Positions 17,575 to 26,648 of a DNA stretch of 64,000 bases are shown piece after piece. The stretch is from Flavobacterium limicola. GTDB taxonomy: Bacteria > Bacteroidota > Bacteroidia > Flavobacteriales > Flavobacteriaceae. A program made the position numbers and the translations under genes. Position 1 is the stretch's first letter. Each line of letters starts with the position of its first letter. The notes beneath the pieces were generated by a model, which was not told the DNA's origin, made no database searches, and saw nothing but the letters and a program-made list of their open reading frames with translations. The stretch covers positions 1 to 64,000 of the forward strand of contig NZ_RBXA01000005.1 in NCBI RefSeq assembly GCF_003634755.1. The letters are read 5' to 3'.

Positions 17575-18886
17575 TAATACGATTCTTAAATTGTTTGTAA
17601 ATAAAAAAGGATAGTGGTAACCACCATAAATAACTAGATAAAAAACCAATAAAAAAATATTCTGGCTTCAAGTAATATCCGGCAAATGCGGTAGAAAATA
17701 ACACCCAAAAAGCTAAAATAATGGAGGGCACCATATACAGCTCTTTTTTAAAAGCTCTCAAGTATGTAGCCCATGAATTTACTAAAAGCTGAAAAAAATA
17801 ACATAAAACCAACATCCCTATTGAAGTTAAAGAAAGAAACCTAGAAACTATTCGTGGTATAACCCAAAAATCTTTGAGGAAATAATAAAATAAAATCAAA
17901 CACCCTAAGATAAATAAATAAGTGCTTGCAGAAAAAAGCAATCTTTTTTTGAATAATCTATTCAGTTCTTTAAAATTTTTTTGAGAAACTAAAATATTCA
18001 TTTGTGGCGTAATGGTGTATATCCAAATATTACTTAGGCTAAATATTGCCATAATAAGTGTCAACGTAATTCCGACTTTACCACTTTCTATTGGTCCGGC
18101 ATAATATTGCATTAATGGTGTATAAATCGAAAAAATAAAATAACCACTTGCAAAACTAAGTGCGTATCGTATAAATAAAGGCAATATTTCTTTGTTCCAA
18201 TCATACTGGTAATTAACTGATGCTTTTAGTAGTTGTCTTAACAAGGATTTAAACTTACCTAAAAACAGAACAAATATTAATGAACCTCCTACTAAACTAC
18301 CTATAGCCAAAGCATATATGTTACCACCCATAAGCAAAACTACGGCAATAACTACTGTATTAACAACTGACACAATTAACTTCGTGTTTTCAATTACTTG
18401 TATTTTATTCATCCCTTCGATAAAAGATAAAATAGAGTAATTAAAAAAATTTATCAAAGAACCTATTGCATAGATCGTCCATGGTAATATAAGTACGTCT
18501 ATAACAGAATCTCTCTGAAAAAACCAAAGCCCAACAATATAAATTACAGGAAAAGTAATCAATATAATAAGACTTATCCTCTTTAAAATAAATCGAAGCA
18601 GACTTCCCATTTTTTTAATATGCAAATCATCCCCTACAAGCAATCCCTTGTCGCTAAATGAAAGAAATGCAAATTCATGGGCTGAAAATTGCATTACGAT
18701 ATTTGAGAAACCTAAATCAGCAAACACCGTTAATGCAGACAAACTTATAAATAAATACCAGTATCCTTGAAATACACTTGACAAATACAATGGAATTAAA
18801 ACCATTGTAAGCGGACCTGAAATTAATCTCCAAAGTTGATTTATCAATGTTGACAATAAATCTTTATGATGTTGATTTAAGATCAT
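17564..18886 (-). CDS. wzx: O-antigen flippase (Wzx-like, MOP superfamily)
   Basis: 440 residues with about twelve hydrophobic segments, and the start LINQLWRLISGPLTMVLIPLYL typical of polysaccharide exporters of the MOP family. It moves undecaprenyl-linked repeat units across the inner membrane. It follows tyv directly with a 4-base ATGA overlap, the same place Wzx (rfbX) holds after rfbE in Salmonella serogroup D. Its 3' end overlaps the GT2/acyltransferase gene by 11 bases. Specificity for a tyvelose-bearing unit is plausible but unproven. Confidence 0.92.
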   Translation of the reverse strand: MILNQHHKDLLSTLINQLWRLISGPLTMVLIPLYLSSVFQGYWYLFISLSALTVFADLGFSNIVMQFSAHEFAFLSFSDKGLLVGDDLHIKKMGSLLRFILKRISLIILITFPVIYIVGLWFFQRDSVIDVLILPWTIYAIGSLINFFNYSILSFIEGMNKIQVIENTKLIVSVVNTVVIAVVLLMGGNIYALAIGSLVGGSLIFVLFLGKFKSLLRQLLKASVNYQYDWNKEILPLFIRYALSFASGYFIFSIYTPLMQYYAGPIESGKVGITLTLIMAIFSLSNIWIYTITPQMNILVSQKNFKELNRLFKKRLLFSASTYLFILGCLILFYYFLKDFWVIPRIVSRFLSLTSIGMLVLCYFFQLLVNSWATYLRAFKKELYMVPSIILAFWVLFSTAFAGYYLKPEYFFIGFLSSYLWWLPLSFFIYKQFKNRINEQ

Positions 18887-19905
18887 TTGTTAATCCCCTG
18901 CAACCAATCTGTCATCTTTTTAATTCCACTCTCTTTATCAACTAACGGACTCCATCCAATTATTGAACTTACTTTACTGTTGTCAGCAATAAATACTTTT
19001 TGATCACTTTCACGCCAAGGCAACTGCTCAAATTTCATATCAACATTAAGAATTCCTTCTAGTAATCGAAATAATTCAATCAATGATAGGCTATTATCCT
19101 GACCACCGCCAATATTAAAAGCCTGACCATATGCAGCATTAACATCTTTTGCCATAAAATATAGATTCACAACATCAGATCCATGCAGGACATCTCTTAC
19201 TTGCTTACCTGTCCCTGATATAGTAAAAGGTTCTTGATCAGCGTTTTCTTTAAACTCTAAGGCTTTTTGGCAAAACCAGCCAACCCAACCTTGATCAAAA
19301 GTTGCGTGTTGATTACTACCATACATTGATGAATGTCTAAATACAATAGTTTTTAATCCGTAAATACGATTATAATCCAATAAATATTGATCTGCAGCAC
19401 CTTTGGAACAGCCGTAAGGAGAAGAAAAATTTAATGAAATATCTTCTGGCAATCCTAACGGGTATTCTACACATGAATATCTAGAAACCTCTTCAGTAAA
19501 ATTCAAATTATCAAAATCTCCATAAACTTTATTCGATGAAGAGTAAAGTATTACAGAATTCGGCGAAAATTTCCTAACTGCTTCTAGCAAGTTAAAAGTA
19601 CCCAATATATTTACTTCAAAATCTAATCTAGGATTTGATATTGATGTGGTCATTGCTACTTGGCCAGATAGGTGAAAAATATAATCCGGTTTTATTTCTT
19701 GTACTACAGTTTCAACATCATTATTATTTCTGATATCACATGGGTAAAACTTAAAATCTCCTTGTGTTTTAAGCCATTCTAAATTTTTAGAGCTTCCGAA
19801 CCTTGATAGATTGTCAAAAACATACAATTCATCACCTCTATGTAAAACTTCTGCAGCAAGATTTGAACCGATAAAACCACAACCTCCAGTTATTAAATAC
19901 TTCAT
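18883..19905 (-). CDS. tyv: CDP-paratose 2-epimerase (CDP-tyvelose synthase)
   Basis: Converts CDP-paratose to CDP-tyvelose by NAD-dependent C2 epimerisation. The 340-residue protein starts MKYLITGGCGFIGSNLA. FHLSGQVAMTTSISNPRLDF, SSSNKVYGD, SPYGCSKGAADQYLLDYNRI, FRHSSMYG, DQGWVGWFCQKAL and GTGKQVRDVLH are near-literal family signatures I recognise from Salmonella RfbE. The catalytic Y-G-C-S-K is intact. Overlaps of four bases with both neighbours (prt upstream, wzx downstream) show tight coupling. One of the most secure functional calls in the locus. Confidence 0.94.
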   Translation of the reverse strand: MKYLITGGCGFIGSNLAAEVLHRGDELYVFDNLSRFGSSKNLEWLKTQGDFKFYPCDIRNNNDVETVVQEIKPDYIFHLSGQVAMTTSISNPRLDFEVNILGTFNLLEAVRKFSPNSVILYSSSNKVYGDFDNLNFTEEVSRYSCVEYPLGLPEDISLNFSSPYGCSKGAADQYLLDYNRIYGLKTIVFRHSSMYGSNQHATFDQGWVGWFCQKALEFKENADQEPFTISGTGKQVRDVLHGSDVVNLYFMAKDVNAAYGQAFNIGGGQDNSLSLIELFRLLEGILNVDMKFEQLPWRESDQKVFIADNSKVSSIIGWSPLVDKESGIKKMTDWLQGINK

Positions 19906-20780
19906 TTATAATTTTTTATAATTTTTTCAACTCCGTCAGCAATGGCCACGTTTTGTTGCCACCCTAACGCTATTAACTTTGTATTATCTAATTGTGGTGA
20001 CATAATATCACCACTTCTATAGGGAATTGCTCCAAACTTTAATCTTGACACTATTTCCCTATTATATGATCTTTCTAATTCTTCTGCTATTTGTAAAACA
20101 AAATCCTTCACTTCAGTAAAAACATTAGTACCGATATCAAATACGTTCCAAGAAGATAGACTTTTCCGTTTCTTTATAACTAAATTATAAGCGGCCACAA
20201 CATCAGATATATAAATAAAATCTCTTTTTTGAATTCCAGAAGTTAAGTTAATGTCATCATTACCGTTAATCATTTCATTTATTAGCCAAGGCAAAAACTT
20301 TTTAGTATCATCTTTGATTCCATACATGTGCTCAATTTTAAAATTAACAACTTGAATCTTATCAGAACGTTTTTGCAGCCAATCTGTAAACTGGGCTTTT
20401 GACAAACTATAATCGTTTAAATTTCTAGGCAAAAGAGAGTCTGTGTTTATAAATGTATTCACATTACTAGTTATAGATTCTTCCAATAAATCAAGGCCGA
20501 AAATTAAATTTGAATTCACAATATCAATTAAGCTCTCATTTTTTCGTCCATAACTACAAGCGGTATGAACAATTATATCAGGCTTAATTTCCTGAAAAAT
20601 AGTTTTCAAATTTACTTGATCAATATTGTAGCTAATTATTTTATGCAATAGATGGCCTATCCGCCAAGTATCTGATGTTGATCTTTTTAATACTGCAACC
20701 TCGTGACCATTCGCAACAAAGCTATCTAATAAATGACTTCCTAAAAACCCCGTTGCACCAGTTAATAAAATTTTGGCCAT
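19902..20780 (-). CDS. prt: CDP-paratose synthase (CDP-3,6-dideoxy-hexulose 4-reductase)
   Basis: Reduces CDP-3,6-dideoxy-4-hexulose to CDP-paratose with NADPH. The 292-residue SDR starts AKILLTGATGFLGSHLLDSF. KRSTSDTWRI, ACSYGRKNES, the catalytic DYSLSK (Y-x3-K), EHMYG and LTSGIQKRDFIYISDV match the RfbS/Prt pattern. CDP-abequose synthase (RfbJ) is a related alternative, but the adjacent 2-epimerase requires paratose, so Prt is favoured. It lies between ddhC (three-base gap) and tyv (four-base overlap), as in Salmonella serogroup D. Confidence 0.88.
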   Translation of the reverse strand: MAKILLTGATGFLGSHLLDSFVANGHEVAVLKRSTSDTWRIGHLLHKIISYNIDQVNLKTIFQEIKPDIIVHTACSYGRKNESLIDIVNSNLIFGLDLLEESITSNVNTFINTDSLLPRNLNDYSLSKAQFTDWLQKRSDKIQVVNFKIEHMYGIKDDTKKFLPWLINEMINGNDDINLTSGIQKRDFIYISDVVAAYNLVIKKRKSLSSWNVFDIGTNVFTEVKDFVLQIAEELERSYNREIVSRLKFGAIPYRSGDIMSPQLDNTKLIALGWQQNVAIADGVEKIIKNYK

Positions 20781-20783
20781 TTA

Positions 20784-22109
20784 TTAAAAATTTAAACCGA
20801 AAAACTCTTCCATTTTCTCCACTACAAAATCAAGATGATCATTTGTTAATGCAGGTTGTACTCCAATCCAGAATGTATCATTCATTGTTTTATCGGTATG
20901 CGTCAATTCTCCAACTATCCTGTATTCGATATCCTTGAAATAAGGTTGTTTGGTTAGATTTCCTGCAAACAATAAACGAGAACCTATTTTATTATTGTCT
21001 AAAAATTTTAATAGATCAACTCTATTTGATCCACAGTTATCTTTTAATGTTATGGGAAAACCAAACCAAGAAGGATTACTGTTTTCTGTAGCTATAGGTA
21101 AATGTATAAAATCGTTTAGTGATTGTAACTTTTCAAATAAATAACTGAAATTTTCACGACGTCTGGCAATAAAAAAATCTAATTTATCCAACTGTGCCAA
21201 GCCACAAGCTGCCTGCATATCAGTTATTTTTAAGTTATATCCTGAGTGAGAGTAAACGTATTTGTGATCGTAACCATAAGGCAAATCTCCATGTTTTTGT
21301 TCAAAACGACAGCCGCAAGTATTATCACATCCTGGTGCGCAATAACAATCACGTCCCCAATCTCTAAAAGATTCAGCAATAGATTTTAACTCTGATGAGT
21401 TCATAAATACAGCCCCGCCCTCGCCCATAGTCATATGGTGCGCTGGATAGAAGCTAAGTGTACCAATATCTCCAAAAGTACCAACTTTTTGTCCGTTGTA
21501 TTCGGCACCAAGTGCATCACAAGTATCTTCTATCAACCATAAATTGTATTTTTTACAAAGCTCGGTAACCTTGTTTAAGTTAAACGGGTTACCCAAAGCA
21601 TGTGCTAACATAATAGCTTTGGTTTTTGGTGTAATTGCCGCTTCAATTAAATCTGCATTTACGTTGTGCGTAGAAATATCAACATCAACAAAGACGGGAA
21701 TAGCTCCAAATTGAACAATAGGATTTACAGTAGTAGGAAAACCAGCAGCAACACCTATTACTTCATCTCCTTTTTTAATGGCGCGATCACCTAATTTATG
21801 TGAAGTCAAAGTACTAAAAGCAACTAAATTGGCCGAAGAACCTGAGTTTACTGACAAACAGTATTTTACGCCTAGAAATTCGGCCAATTTTTTTTCAAAT
21901 TCTGCATTAAAACGTCCTGTAGTTAACCAAGCATCGAGCGAGGCAGCTACCATATTTTGTATCTCCCCTTCTCCTAATAATTTCCCCGACGGAGGAACGA
22001 CAGTTTCCCCTGGAATAAAAGGAGTAGGCTCATAATTGATTGCCGCATATTTTGATACCAAACCTGCAATTTCATTTCGCAAATTTTGTAATTGTTCTTT
22101 CTTTTCCAT
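20784..22109 (-). CDS. ddhC: CDP-4-keto-6-deoxyglucose 3-dehydrase (E1)
   Basis: Removes the C3 hydroxyl of CDP-4-keto-6-deoxyglucose with PMP and an iron-sulfur centre. The 441-residue protein has an aspartate-aminotransferase fold. The usual PLP lysine is replaced by His: SFYPAHHMTMGEGG places H225 at the active site, the hallmark of E1. A cysteine cluster DCYCAPGCDNTCGC (C255, C257, C261, C265, C267) supplies the [2Fe-2S] ligands. It works with the E3 reductase encoded four genes earlier in transcription order. Also called rfbH/ascC. Confidence 0.95.
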   Translation of the reverse strand: MEKKEQLQNLRNEIAGLVSKYAAINYEPTPFIPGETVVPPSGKLLGEGEIQNMVAASLDAWLTTGRFNAEFEKKLAEFLGVKYCLSVNSGSSANLVAFSTLTSHKLGDRAIKKGDEVIGVAAGFPTTVNPIVQFGAIPVFVDVDISTHNVNADLIEAAITPKTKAIMLAHALGNPFNLNKVTELCKKYNLWLIEDTCDALGAEYNGQKVGTFGDIGTLSFYPAHHMTMGEGGAVFMNSSELKSIAESFRDWGRDCYCAPGCDNTCGCRFEQKHGDLPYGYDHKYVYSHSGYNLKITDMQAACGLAQLDKLDFFIARRRENFSYLFEKLQSLNDFIHLPIATENSNPSWFGFPITLKDNCGSNRVDLLKFLDNNKIGSRLLFAGNLTKQPYFKDIEYRIVGELTHTDKTMNDTFWIGVQPALTNDHLDFVVEKMEEFFGLNF

Positions 22110-22111
22110 TA

Positions 22112-23191
22112 TTATAATTTGTTACTATATAAATCTATTTCTTTTAAACATTGTTTTTTCATATCGGCTTTGCTCATCCAGGCTTTGTGCCAATTAACTA
22201 TCAAACTTAAAGTAAATTCTAAATTCCATTGTGGCACCCATTTCAATTGTTGGGCCGCTTTGGAGCAATCTAATTTTAAAAATCCAGCCTCATGAGGATT
22301 GCTATTGGTATCTAATTCCCAAGAAGCCCCTTCTCCCCAAGTTTTAATCATCGTATTCAAAATTTTTTCAACCGATTGACAATCTTCGTCTTTGGGACCA
22401 AAGTTCCAGCCTTCGTCAAATCGATTGCCATTAACATATAATTCTTCTGCTAGAACCAAATAACCCGATAGAGGTTCTAGCACATGTTGCCAAGGTCTTG
22501 TAGAAAGTGGGTTTCTCACAATTACAGGGGTTGATTTTTCAAAAGCCTTTAAGATATCCGGAATTAAACGATCATCGGACCAATCTCCTCCCCCAATAAC
22601 GTTCCCAGCACGTACCGAGGCCAATGAAGCGGAATTTGGACTATTAAAAAAAGATTTTCTATAGGAAGCAATTAGCAGCTCGCAACAACCTTTGCTACTG
22701 CTATATGGGTCATGGCCGCCCATGGGTTCGTTTTCGCGATAGCCCCAAGACCATTCCTTATTTTCATAACATTTGTCTGTTGTAATGGCCACAATCGATT
22801 TTAAATTGGTGCATTGTCGAGCAGCTTCAAGTACATGTATAGTTCCCATTACATTAGTCGAGTAGGTTTCCACTGGTTCTAAATAAGACAAACGTACCAA
22901 GGGTTGTGCCGCCATATGTATCAAAATTTCGGGATCAAAATCGACCATACTTTTGGTAACGGCCTCTAAGTTGCGAATATCCCCTATTTCTGATTGCATA
23001 CCAGTGGCGACTGAAGCTTCTTCAAACAAATTAGGGTTCGTATAAGGCGCTAATGAATACCCTTTTACGACTGCACCCATTTGTTGCAACCATAGTGAAG
23101 TCCAGCTCCCTTTAAAGCCTGTATGACCCGTAAGGTAAACTCTTTTGTTTTTCCAAAATACTGAATTTACTTTGCCTTCTAATCCTTCCAT
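22112..23191 (-). CDS. ddhB: CDP-glucose 4,6-dehydratase
   Basis: Second CDP-dideoxyhexose step: CDP-glucose to CDP-4-keto-6-deoxyglucose. About 359 residues from the ATG at 23191; an upstream TTG at 23200 would add three residues. The Rossmann motif is [12 protein letters not shown], with [25 protein letters not shown] and the catalytic [10 protein letters not shown] (Y-x3-K). [17 protein letters not shown] and [14 protein letters not shown] are characteristic of the family (rfbG). It overlaps the 3' end of ddhA by 13 bases. Confidence 0.95.
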   Translation of the reverse strand: MEGLEGKVNSVFWKNKRVYLTGHTGFKGSWTSLWLQQMGAVVKGYSLAPYTNPNLFEEASVATGMQSEIGDIRNLEAVTKSMVDFDPEILIHMAAQPLVRLSYLEPVETYSTNVMGTIHVLEAARQCTNLKSIVAITTDKCYENKEWSWGYRENEPMGGHDPYSSSKGCCELLIASYRKSFFNSPNSASLASVRAGNVIGGGDWSDDRLIPDILKAFEKSTPVIVRNPLSTRPWQHVLEPLSGYLVLAEELYVNGNRFDEGWNFGPKDEDCQSVEKILNTMIKTWGEGASWELDTNSNPHEAGFLKLDCSKAAQQLKWVPQWNLEFTLSLIVNWHKAWMSKADMKKQCLKEIDLYSNKL

Positions 23192-23955
23192 AATCTCCAA
23201 GGTGCTTGATTAGTATCCCATAACTCTTCTAAGTGTACTTTATCTCTTAATGTATCCATAGGTTGCCAAAACCCTTCATGTTTGAAGGCCATCAGTTGAT
23301 TATCTGAAGCCAATCCTTTTAAAGGACCCTGTTCCCAAACTGTATCATCACCAGCAATTCGATCAATCACTTTAGGTGACAAAACAAAAAAACCTCCATT
23401 GATCAAAGCACCATCTCCTCTTGGTTTTTCTTGAAACTGCCTCACTTCACCATCTACTATATCTAATGCTCCAAATCTACCTGGAGGATAGGTAGCAGTT
23501 AACGTAGCATCTTTTCCATGTGATTTATGAAATTCTAATAAAGCTTTAATATCAACATCGGCAACACCATCACCATAGGTAAAACAAAAACTTTCCTCAT
23601 CTTTTAAGTAAGGAGCTACTCTCCTCAGTCGTCCTCCTGTCATAGAATCATCCCCCGTATCAACTAAGGTTATCGACCATGGTTCAGCTCTTTCTTCATG
23701 CACAACCATTTTATTATCTCTCATGTTAAAAGTTACATCAGATTGATGTAAAAAATAATTTTGAAAATATTCCTTAATAATATACCCTTTGTATCCACAA
23801 CAAATTATAAAATCATTTATTCCGTAATGAGAATAGGTCTTCATAATATGCCATAAAATAGGTTTTCCTCCAATTTCAACCATTGGTTTCGGTTTGGATA
23901 CTGTTTCTTCACTTAAACGAGTTCCTAAACCACCTGCAAGAATTACTGCCTTCAT
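23179..23955 (-). CDS. ddhA: Glucose-1-phosphate cytidylyltransferase
   Basis: First committed step of CDP-dideoxyhexose synthesis: glucose-1-phosphate plus CTP gives CDP-glucose. 258 residues, the family length. [21 protein letters not shown] at the N-terminus is the cytidylyl-type signature, followed by [30 protein letters not shown] and [10 protein letters not shown]. Also called rfbF. It follows ddhD by 15 bp and overlaps ddhB. Confidence 0.96.
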   Translation of the reverse strand: MKAVILAGGLGTRLSEETVSKPKPMVEIGGKPILWHIMKTYSHYGINDFIICCGYKGYIIKEYFQNYFLHQSDVTFNMRDNKMVVHEERAEPWSITLVDTGDDSMTGGRLRRVAPYLKDEESFCFTYGDGVADVDIKALLEFHKSHGKDATLTATYPPGRFGALDIVDGEVRQFQEKPRGDGALINGGFFVLSPKVIDRIAGDDTVWEQGPLKGLASDNQLMAFKHEGFWQPMDTLRDKVHLEELWDTNQAPWRLWKD

Positions 23956-23970
23956 ATATATAATTTATAT

Positions 23971-24954
23971 TTATTTGGTACTGACAAATGCATCCGAATA
24001 AAATGAATCCTCAGACAATCCGTTTTGAATTAACATTTTATTAGAATCGTTTATCATATTTTCAGATCCGCAAGCATAAACTACGGAATCAGATAAGTTA
24101 ATTGATTTAGAAAGAAGGATATCTTGAACATATCCAGTAGAACCATCCCAATCTTCTGTGTTTTTACTTAACACTGGAATAAAATTCACGTTTATATTAC
24201 TGAACTGTGGTTTCCAAAATAAATCTTCTGAAAATCTGCCACCAAAAAAAAGGAATATTTTTTTAGTCATAAGCCCTGTATTGTCATCATTCATTTGCTC
24301 CAAAATTGCCTTGACAGGAGCAATTCCCGTACCTGTAGCCAAAAAAATGATATTCTTTTTATCCGTGTTTCTCAAGAAAAAAGTTCCTATTGGACCTTCT
24401 ATTCTAAGTAAATCGTTAATTTTAGCTTCGTTAAACAAATAATTACTAAACACCCCCCCTGGATACTTTTTAATAAAAAAAACAAGGTTTGAAGATTTAT
24501 TATAATTCGCGACTGAATAACTTCTTTTATAATCGTCTTTAATAAAGTTCACATATTGCCCAGGCAAATAATTAAATGTAGATTGAGGAGGAGTTCTTAA
24601 CTCCAATTCTATAACATCTGCTGAAATTTTAGTTATTTTATTAATTTTAGAAGGCAGTGTTTTTATAGATTCAAGCTTATAATCACTTAAGTCATCAAGA
24701 TCTAAAACAACATCAGAAGTTGGAGTACGAACACAAGTCAGTATATAGCCCTTTTTTTTATCTTCTTCACTAAGTCCAATTTCATCAACTTTGGCGATAG
24801 AAGTACCTGAAAGGACTTTTGCTTTACAAGATTGGCATCTTCCCGTTTGGCAGCTATAACTTAAGTTGAGATTCTGTTTTTGGGCACCAACTAAGATTGT
24901 ATCATTAGCCTCACAATAAAAACTAATATCATTTTTTAAAGAAACTTGATACAT
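23971..24954 (-). CDS. ddhD: CDP-6-deoxy-delta-3,4-glucoseen reductase (E3)
   Basis: Electron-transfer partner of the E1 dehydrase: it passes NADH electrons through FAD and a plant-type [2Fe-2S] cluster. 327 residues. The N-terminal ferredoxin domain has C35, C40, C43 and C74 (SCQTGRCQSC and ILTC). The FAD-binding R144-S-Y-S follows, then the NAD domain with ATGTGIAPVKAI and YACGSENMI. It leads the tyvelose cassette (ddhD-A-B-C-prt-tyv-wzx), the rfbI position of Salmonella. An unrelated flavin reductase is unlikely given this context. Confidence 0.93.
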   Translation of the reverse strand: MYQVSLKNDISFYCEANDTILVGAQKQNLNLSYSCQTGRCQSCKAKVLSGTSIAKVDEIGLSEEDKKKGYILTCVRTPTSDVVLDLDDLSDYKLESIKTLPSKINKITKISADVIELELRTPPQSTFNYLPGQYVNFIKDDYKRSYSVANYNKSSNLVFFIKKYPGGVFSNYLFNEAKINDLLRIEGPIGTFFLRNTDKKNIIFLATGTGIAPVKAILEQMNDDNTGLMTKKIFLFFGGRFSEDLFWKPQFSNINVNFIPVLSKNTEDWDGSTGYVQDILLSKSINLSDSVVYACGSENMINDSNKMLIQNGLSEDSFYSDAFVSTK

Positions 24955-24980
24955 AGTACTATAATATTATTGAATTATAA

Positions 24981-26042
24981 TTATTGATTAAGCAGTTTAA
25001 AAACTCTTCTTATTATCAATCCAAAAACTACCAAAAACCCAGCTAAAAACCCTCCCATTACAATACCTTTCTCTTTACCAAAACGTTCTTTCGGCAATGG
25101 CAAAATGGGTTTGTCTATAACCTGAATCAATGGGGTTTCTTTACGCAGCGTAACCTTAGCTAGTTCGGTTTGTTTTACTAACTCGGTTAAGATGGCGGTA
25201 TTCGCCTGCACATCCACCTGTCTTCTGGCCGATGGAGCACGACGCACATTCATCGCAGGATTCAATCCAAAAGTATTGTCGTTGGCAACGGCCACACCTG
25301 TAATCGCACCATTCAGTGCTCCACGAATAGAATCTGTTTGCCGTTCTAGGATATCCATATTCTCACGTGCTTTTTTACTCTTCGTAGTTACGTAAAAATC
25401 GGATACTTCTTTTACCAAAGATTCAGTAAAATATTTAGAGAACAATTCATTATTAGAAGACACATCAATAGTAATAATCGCTATTTTTTTATCTTTTTGT
25501 CCCACTACCAACCCGCTTTGAGACAAATTTTGATACACAACCCCTAAAATACTGTCATGTACGCGGGTAAAATACTTTCTCTTAGTATCGGGCAAAAACT
25601 GGATAGCTTTGTATTTTGGCATAGCGTTCCATTGGTCTCTCCATCCATTATTTTGAATATACATCTCCGCCAAGGATATAGCCTTTCCATCAACCACAAC
25701 GGGACTCAACAAGGTTTGTTCCACCATCGCACGGGACTTGAACAATTCAGTCAAATTAGAGCCGGTAAAAATACTCCCGCCACCACCGCCTAGATCTAAA
25801 CCAAGCGAACTGGCCAATCCAAGGGCACTCCCTAAACCACCACCACCTTTTTCATCTTCTAAAGCAAAAGACAAGCTGGCCGTGTATACTGGTTTTTTAC
25901 TAAAAGAATAGGCAAGACCCAATCCGGCGCCTATAATCCCCGCCAAAACAATAATCTTCCATTGCGAAAGCAAATAAGAAAACCATTCCCTTCCTTTTTC
26001 AATAAGTTCTTTTAACGATATTTCATCATTTTGTACTTCCAT
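24981..26042 (-). CDS. Wzz-like chain-length determinant protein without kinase domain
   Basis: 353 residues from MEVQNDEISLKELIEKG. A membrane helix near 30-50 (WKIIVLAGIIGAGLGLAYSF) and a second near 328-347 (GIVMGGFLAGFLVVFGLIIR) bracket a periplasmic coiled-coil region, the Wzz layout. A glycine-rich stretch (GGGGLGSALGLASSLGLDL) follows the first helix and is odd for classical Wzz but common in Bacteroidota forms. RKETPLIQVIDKPILPLPKE precedes the last helix, as in other Wzz proteins. No ATPase motifs are present, unlike the Wzc at 40681. It controls chain length with Wzy and opens the compact synthesis operon. Confidence 0.88.
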   Translation of the reverse strand: MEVQNDEISLKELIEKGREWFSYLLSQWKIIVLAGIIGAGLGLAYSFSKKPVYTASLSFALEDEKGGGGLGSALGLASSLGLDLGGGGGSIFTGSNLTELFKSRAMVEQTLLSPVVVDGKAISLAEMYIQNNGWRDQWNAMPKYKAIQFLPDTKRKYFTRVHDSILGVVYQNLSQSGLVVGQKDKKIAIITIDVSSNNELFSKYFTESLVKEVSDFYVTTKSKKARENMDILERQTDSIRGALNGAITGVAVANDNTFGLNPAMNVRRAPSARRQVDVQANTAILTELVKQTELAKVTLRKETPLIQVIDKPILPLPKERFGKEKGIVMGGFLAGFLVVFGLIIRRVFKLLNQ

Positions 26043-26171
26043 CAATACTTATATTTTATAACTAACAGCTAATTATTTTTCGTTTTTTGCCCATTATTTT
26101 TCATTCGCCTTTTTCTCAATCATCGATCAACTAATATCGAAAACGGAACCCTCTTCACACCACTCCTCCAT

Positions 26172-26350
26172 CGCCCTTAAATAAAAAGTATAGAAAAACA
26201 ACGAAAAAGTAAAGTGGCAGCAGTCCGCGAGTTGAGGACGAAGGACGAACGGCTCGGGCTGCGGAACGGCACTTTGAGGTAGTTTTTAAGCTTTTAATTT
26301 TCAGGCTTGATTTTTTTGTTTCTTTTTTGATCAAGCAAAAAAGAAAAGAT
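26172..26350. repeat. Composite repeat unit, A core, copy 1
   Basis: Starts CGCCCTTAAATAAAAAG. The core stem is GCAGTCCG(CG)AG paired with CTCGGGCTGC. The hairpin is the CTTTTTTG-ATCAAG-CAAAAAAG variant. It lies 3' of the SLBB exporter gene. Confidence 0.88.
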
Positions 26351-26580
26351 TGTTCTTCAATAATACTATATAGCCTCAATAAATATACAGTTAACCCATG
26401 AATAATTTTTGTTTCTTTTGCATCAAGGCAAATCGAAGATTCAGACACCCGAGCGAAGCGAACAGGCGAAGCAAACACCACTTATAATAAAAGTTAAGTG
26501 AGCTAAAAGAAAAGATTCAGCGAACACCAATCAAATTTACAACAACAAACTCAAATTATAAATATCTCAATCTTTATAAC

Positions 26581-26631
26581 TTTTTGTTGTCCTTATTGTA
26601 AAGCATTCTCTCTTTTACAGACAACAGAAAA
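26581..26631 (-). terminator. Inverted repeat after the SLBB exporter gene
   Basis: Arms TTTTTGTTGTC and GACAACAGAAAA enclose a second inverted pair, TGTAAAG...CTTTTACA. It starts about 18 bases below the stop. On the minus strand it ends in a short A/T run, so it could act as a terminator or 3'-end stabiliser. Confidence 0.5.
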
Positions 26632-26648
26632 CCCTAAACCTATAAATA

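Larger units (their letters stand above)
26043..26648. other. Noncoding gap between the SLBB exporter and Wzz genes
   Basis: No gene seen. From the exporter side it holds an inverted repeat (26581-26631), a CACTTA...TAAGTG hairpin insert (about 26455-26510), the T/A-rich hairpin (about 26310-26350) and an A core (26172-26290). A 108-codon minus-strand frame (26155-26481) is read-through of these repeats. Confidence 0.7.

Noticed and set aside
26155..26481. 108-codon minus-strand open frame
   Set aside because: It reads through an A core and hairpins; parts of the same peptide recur in frames at other repeat copies, so it is a repeat translation rather than a gene.
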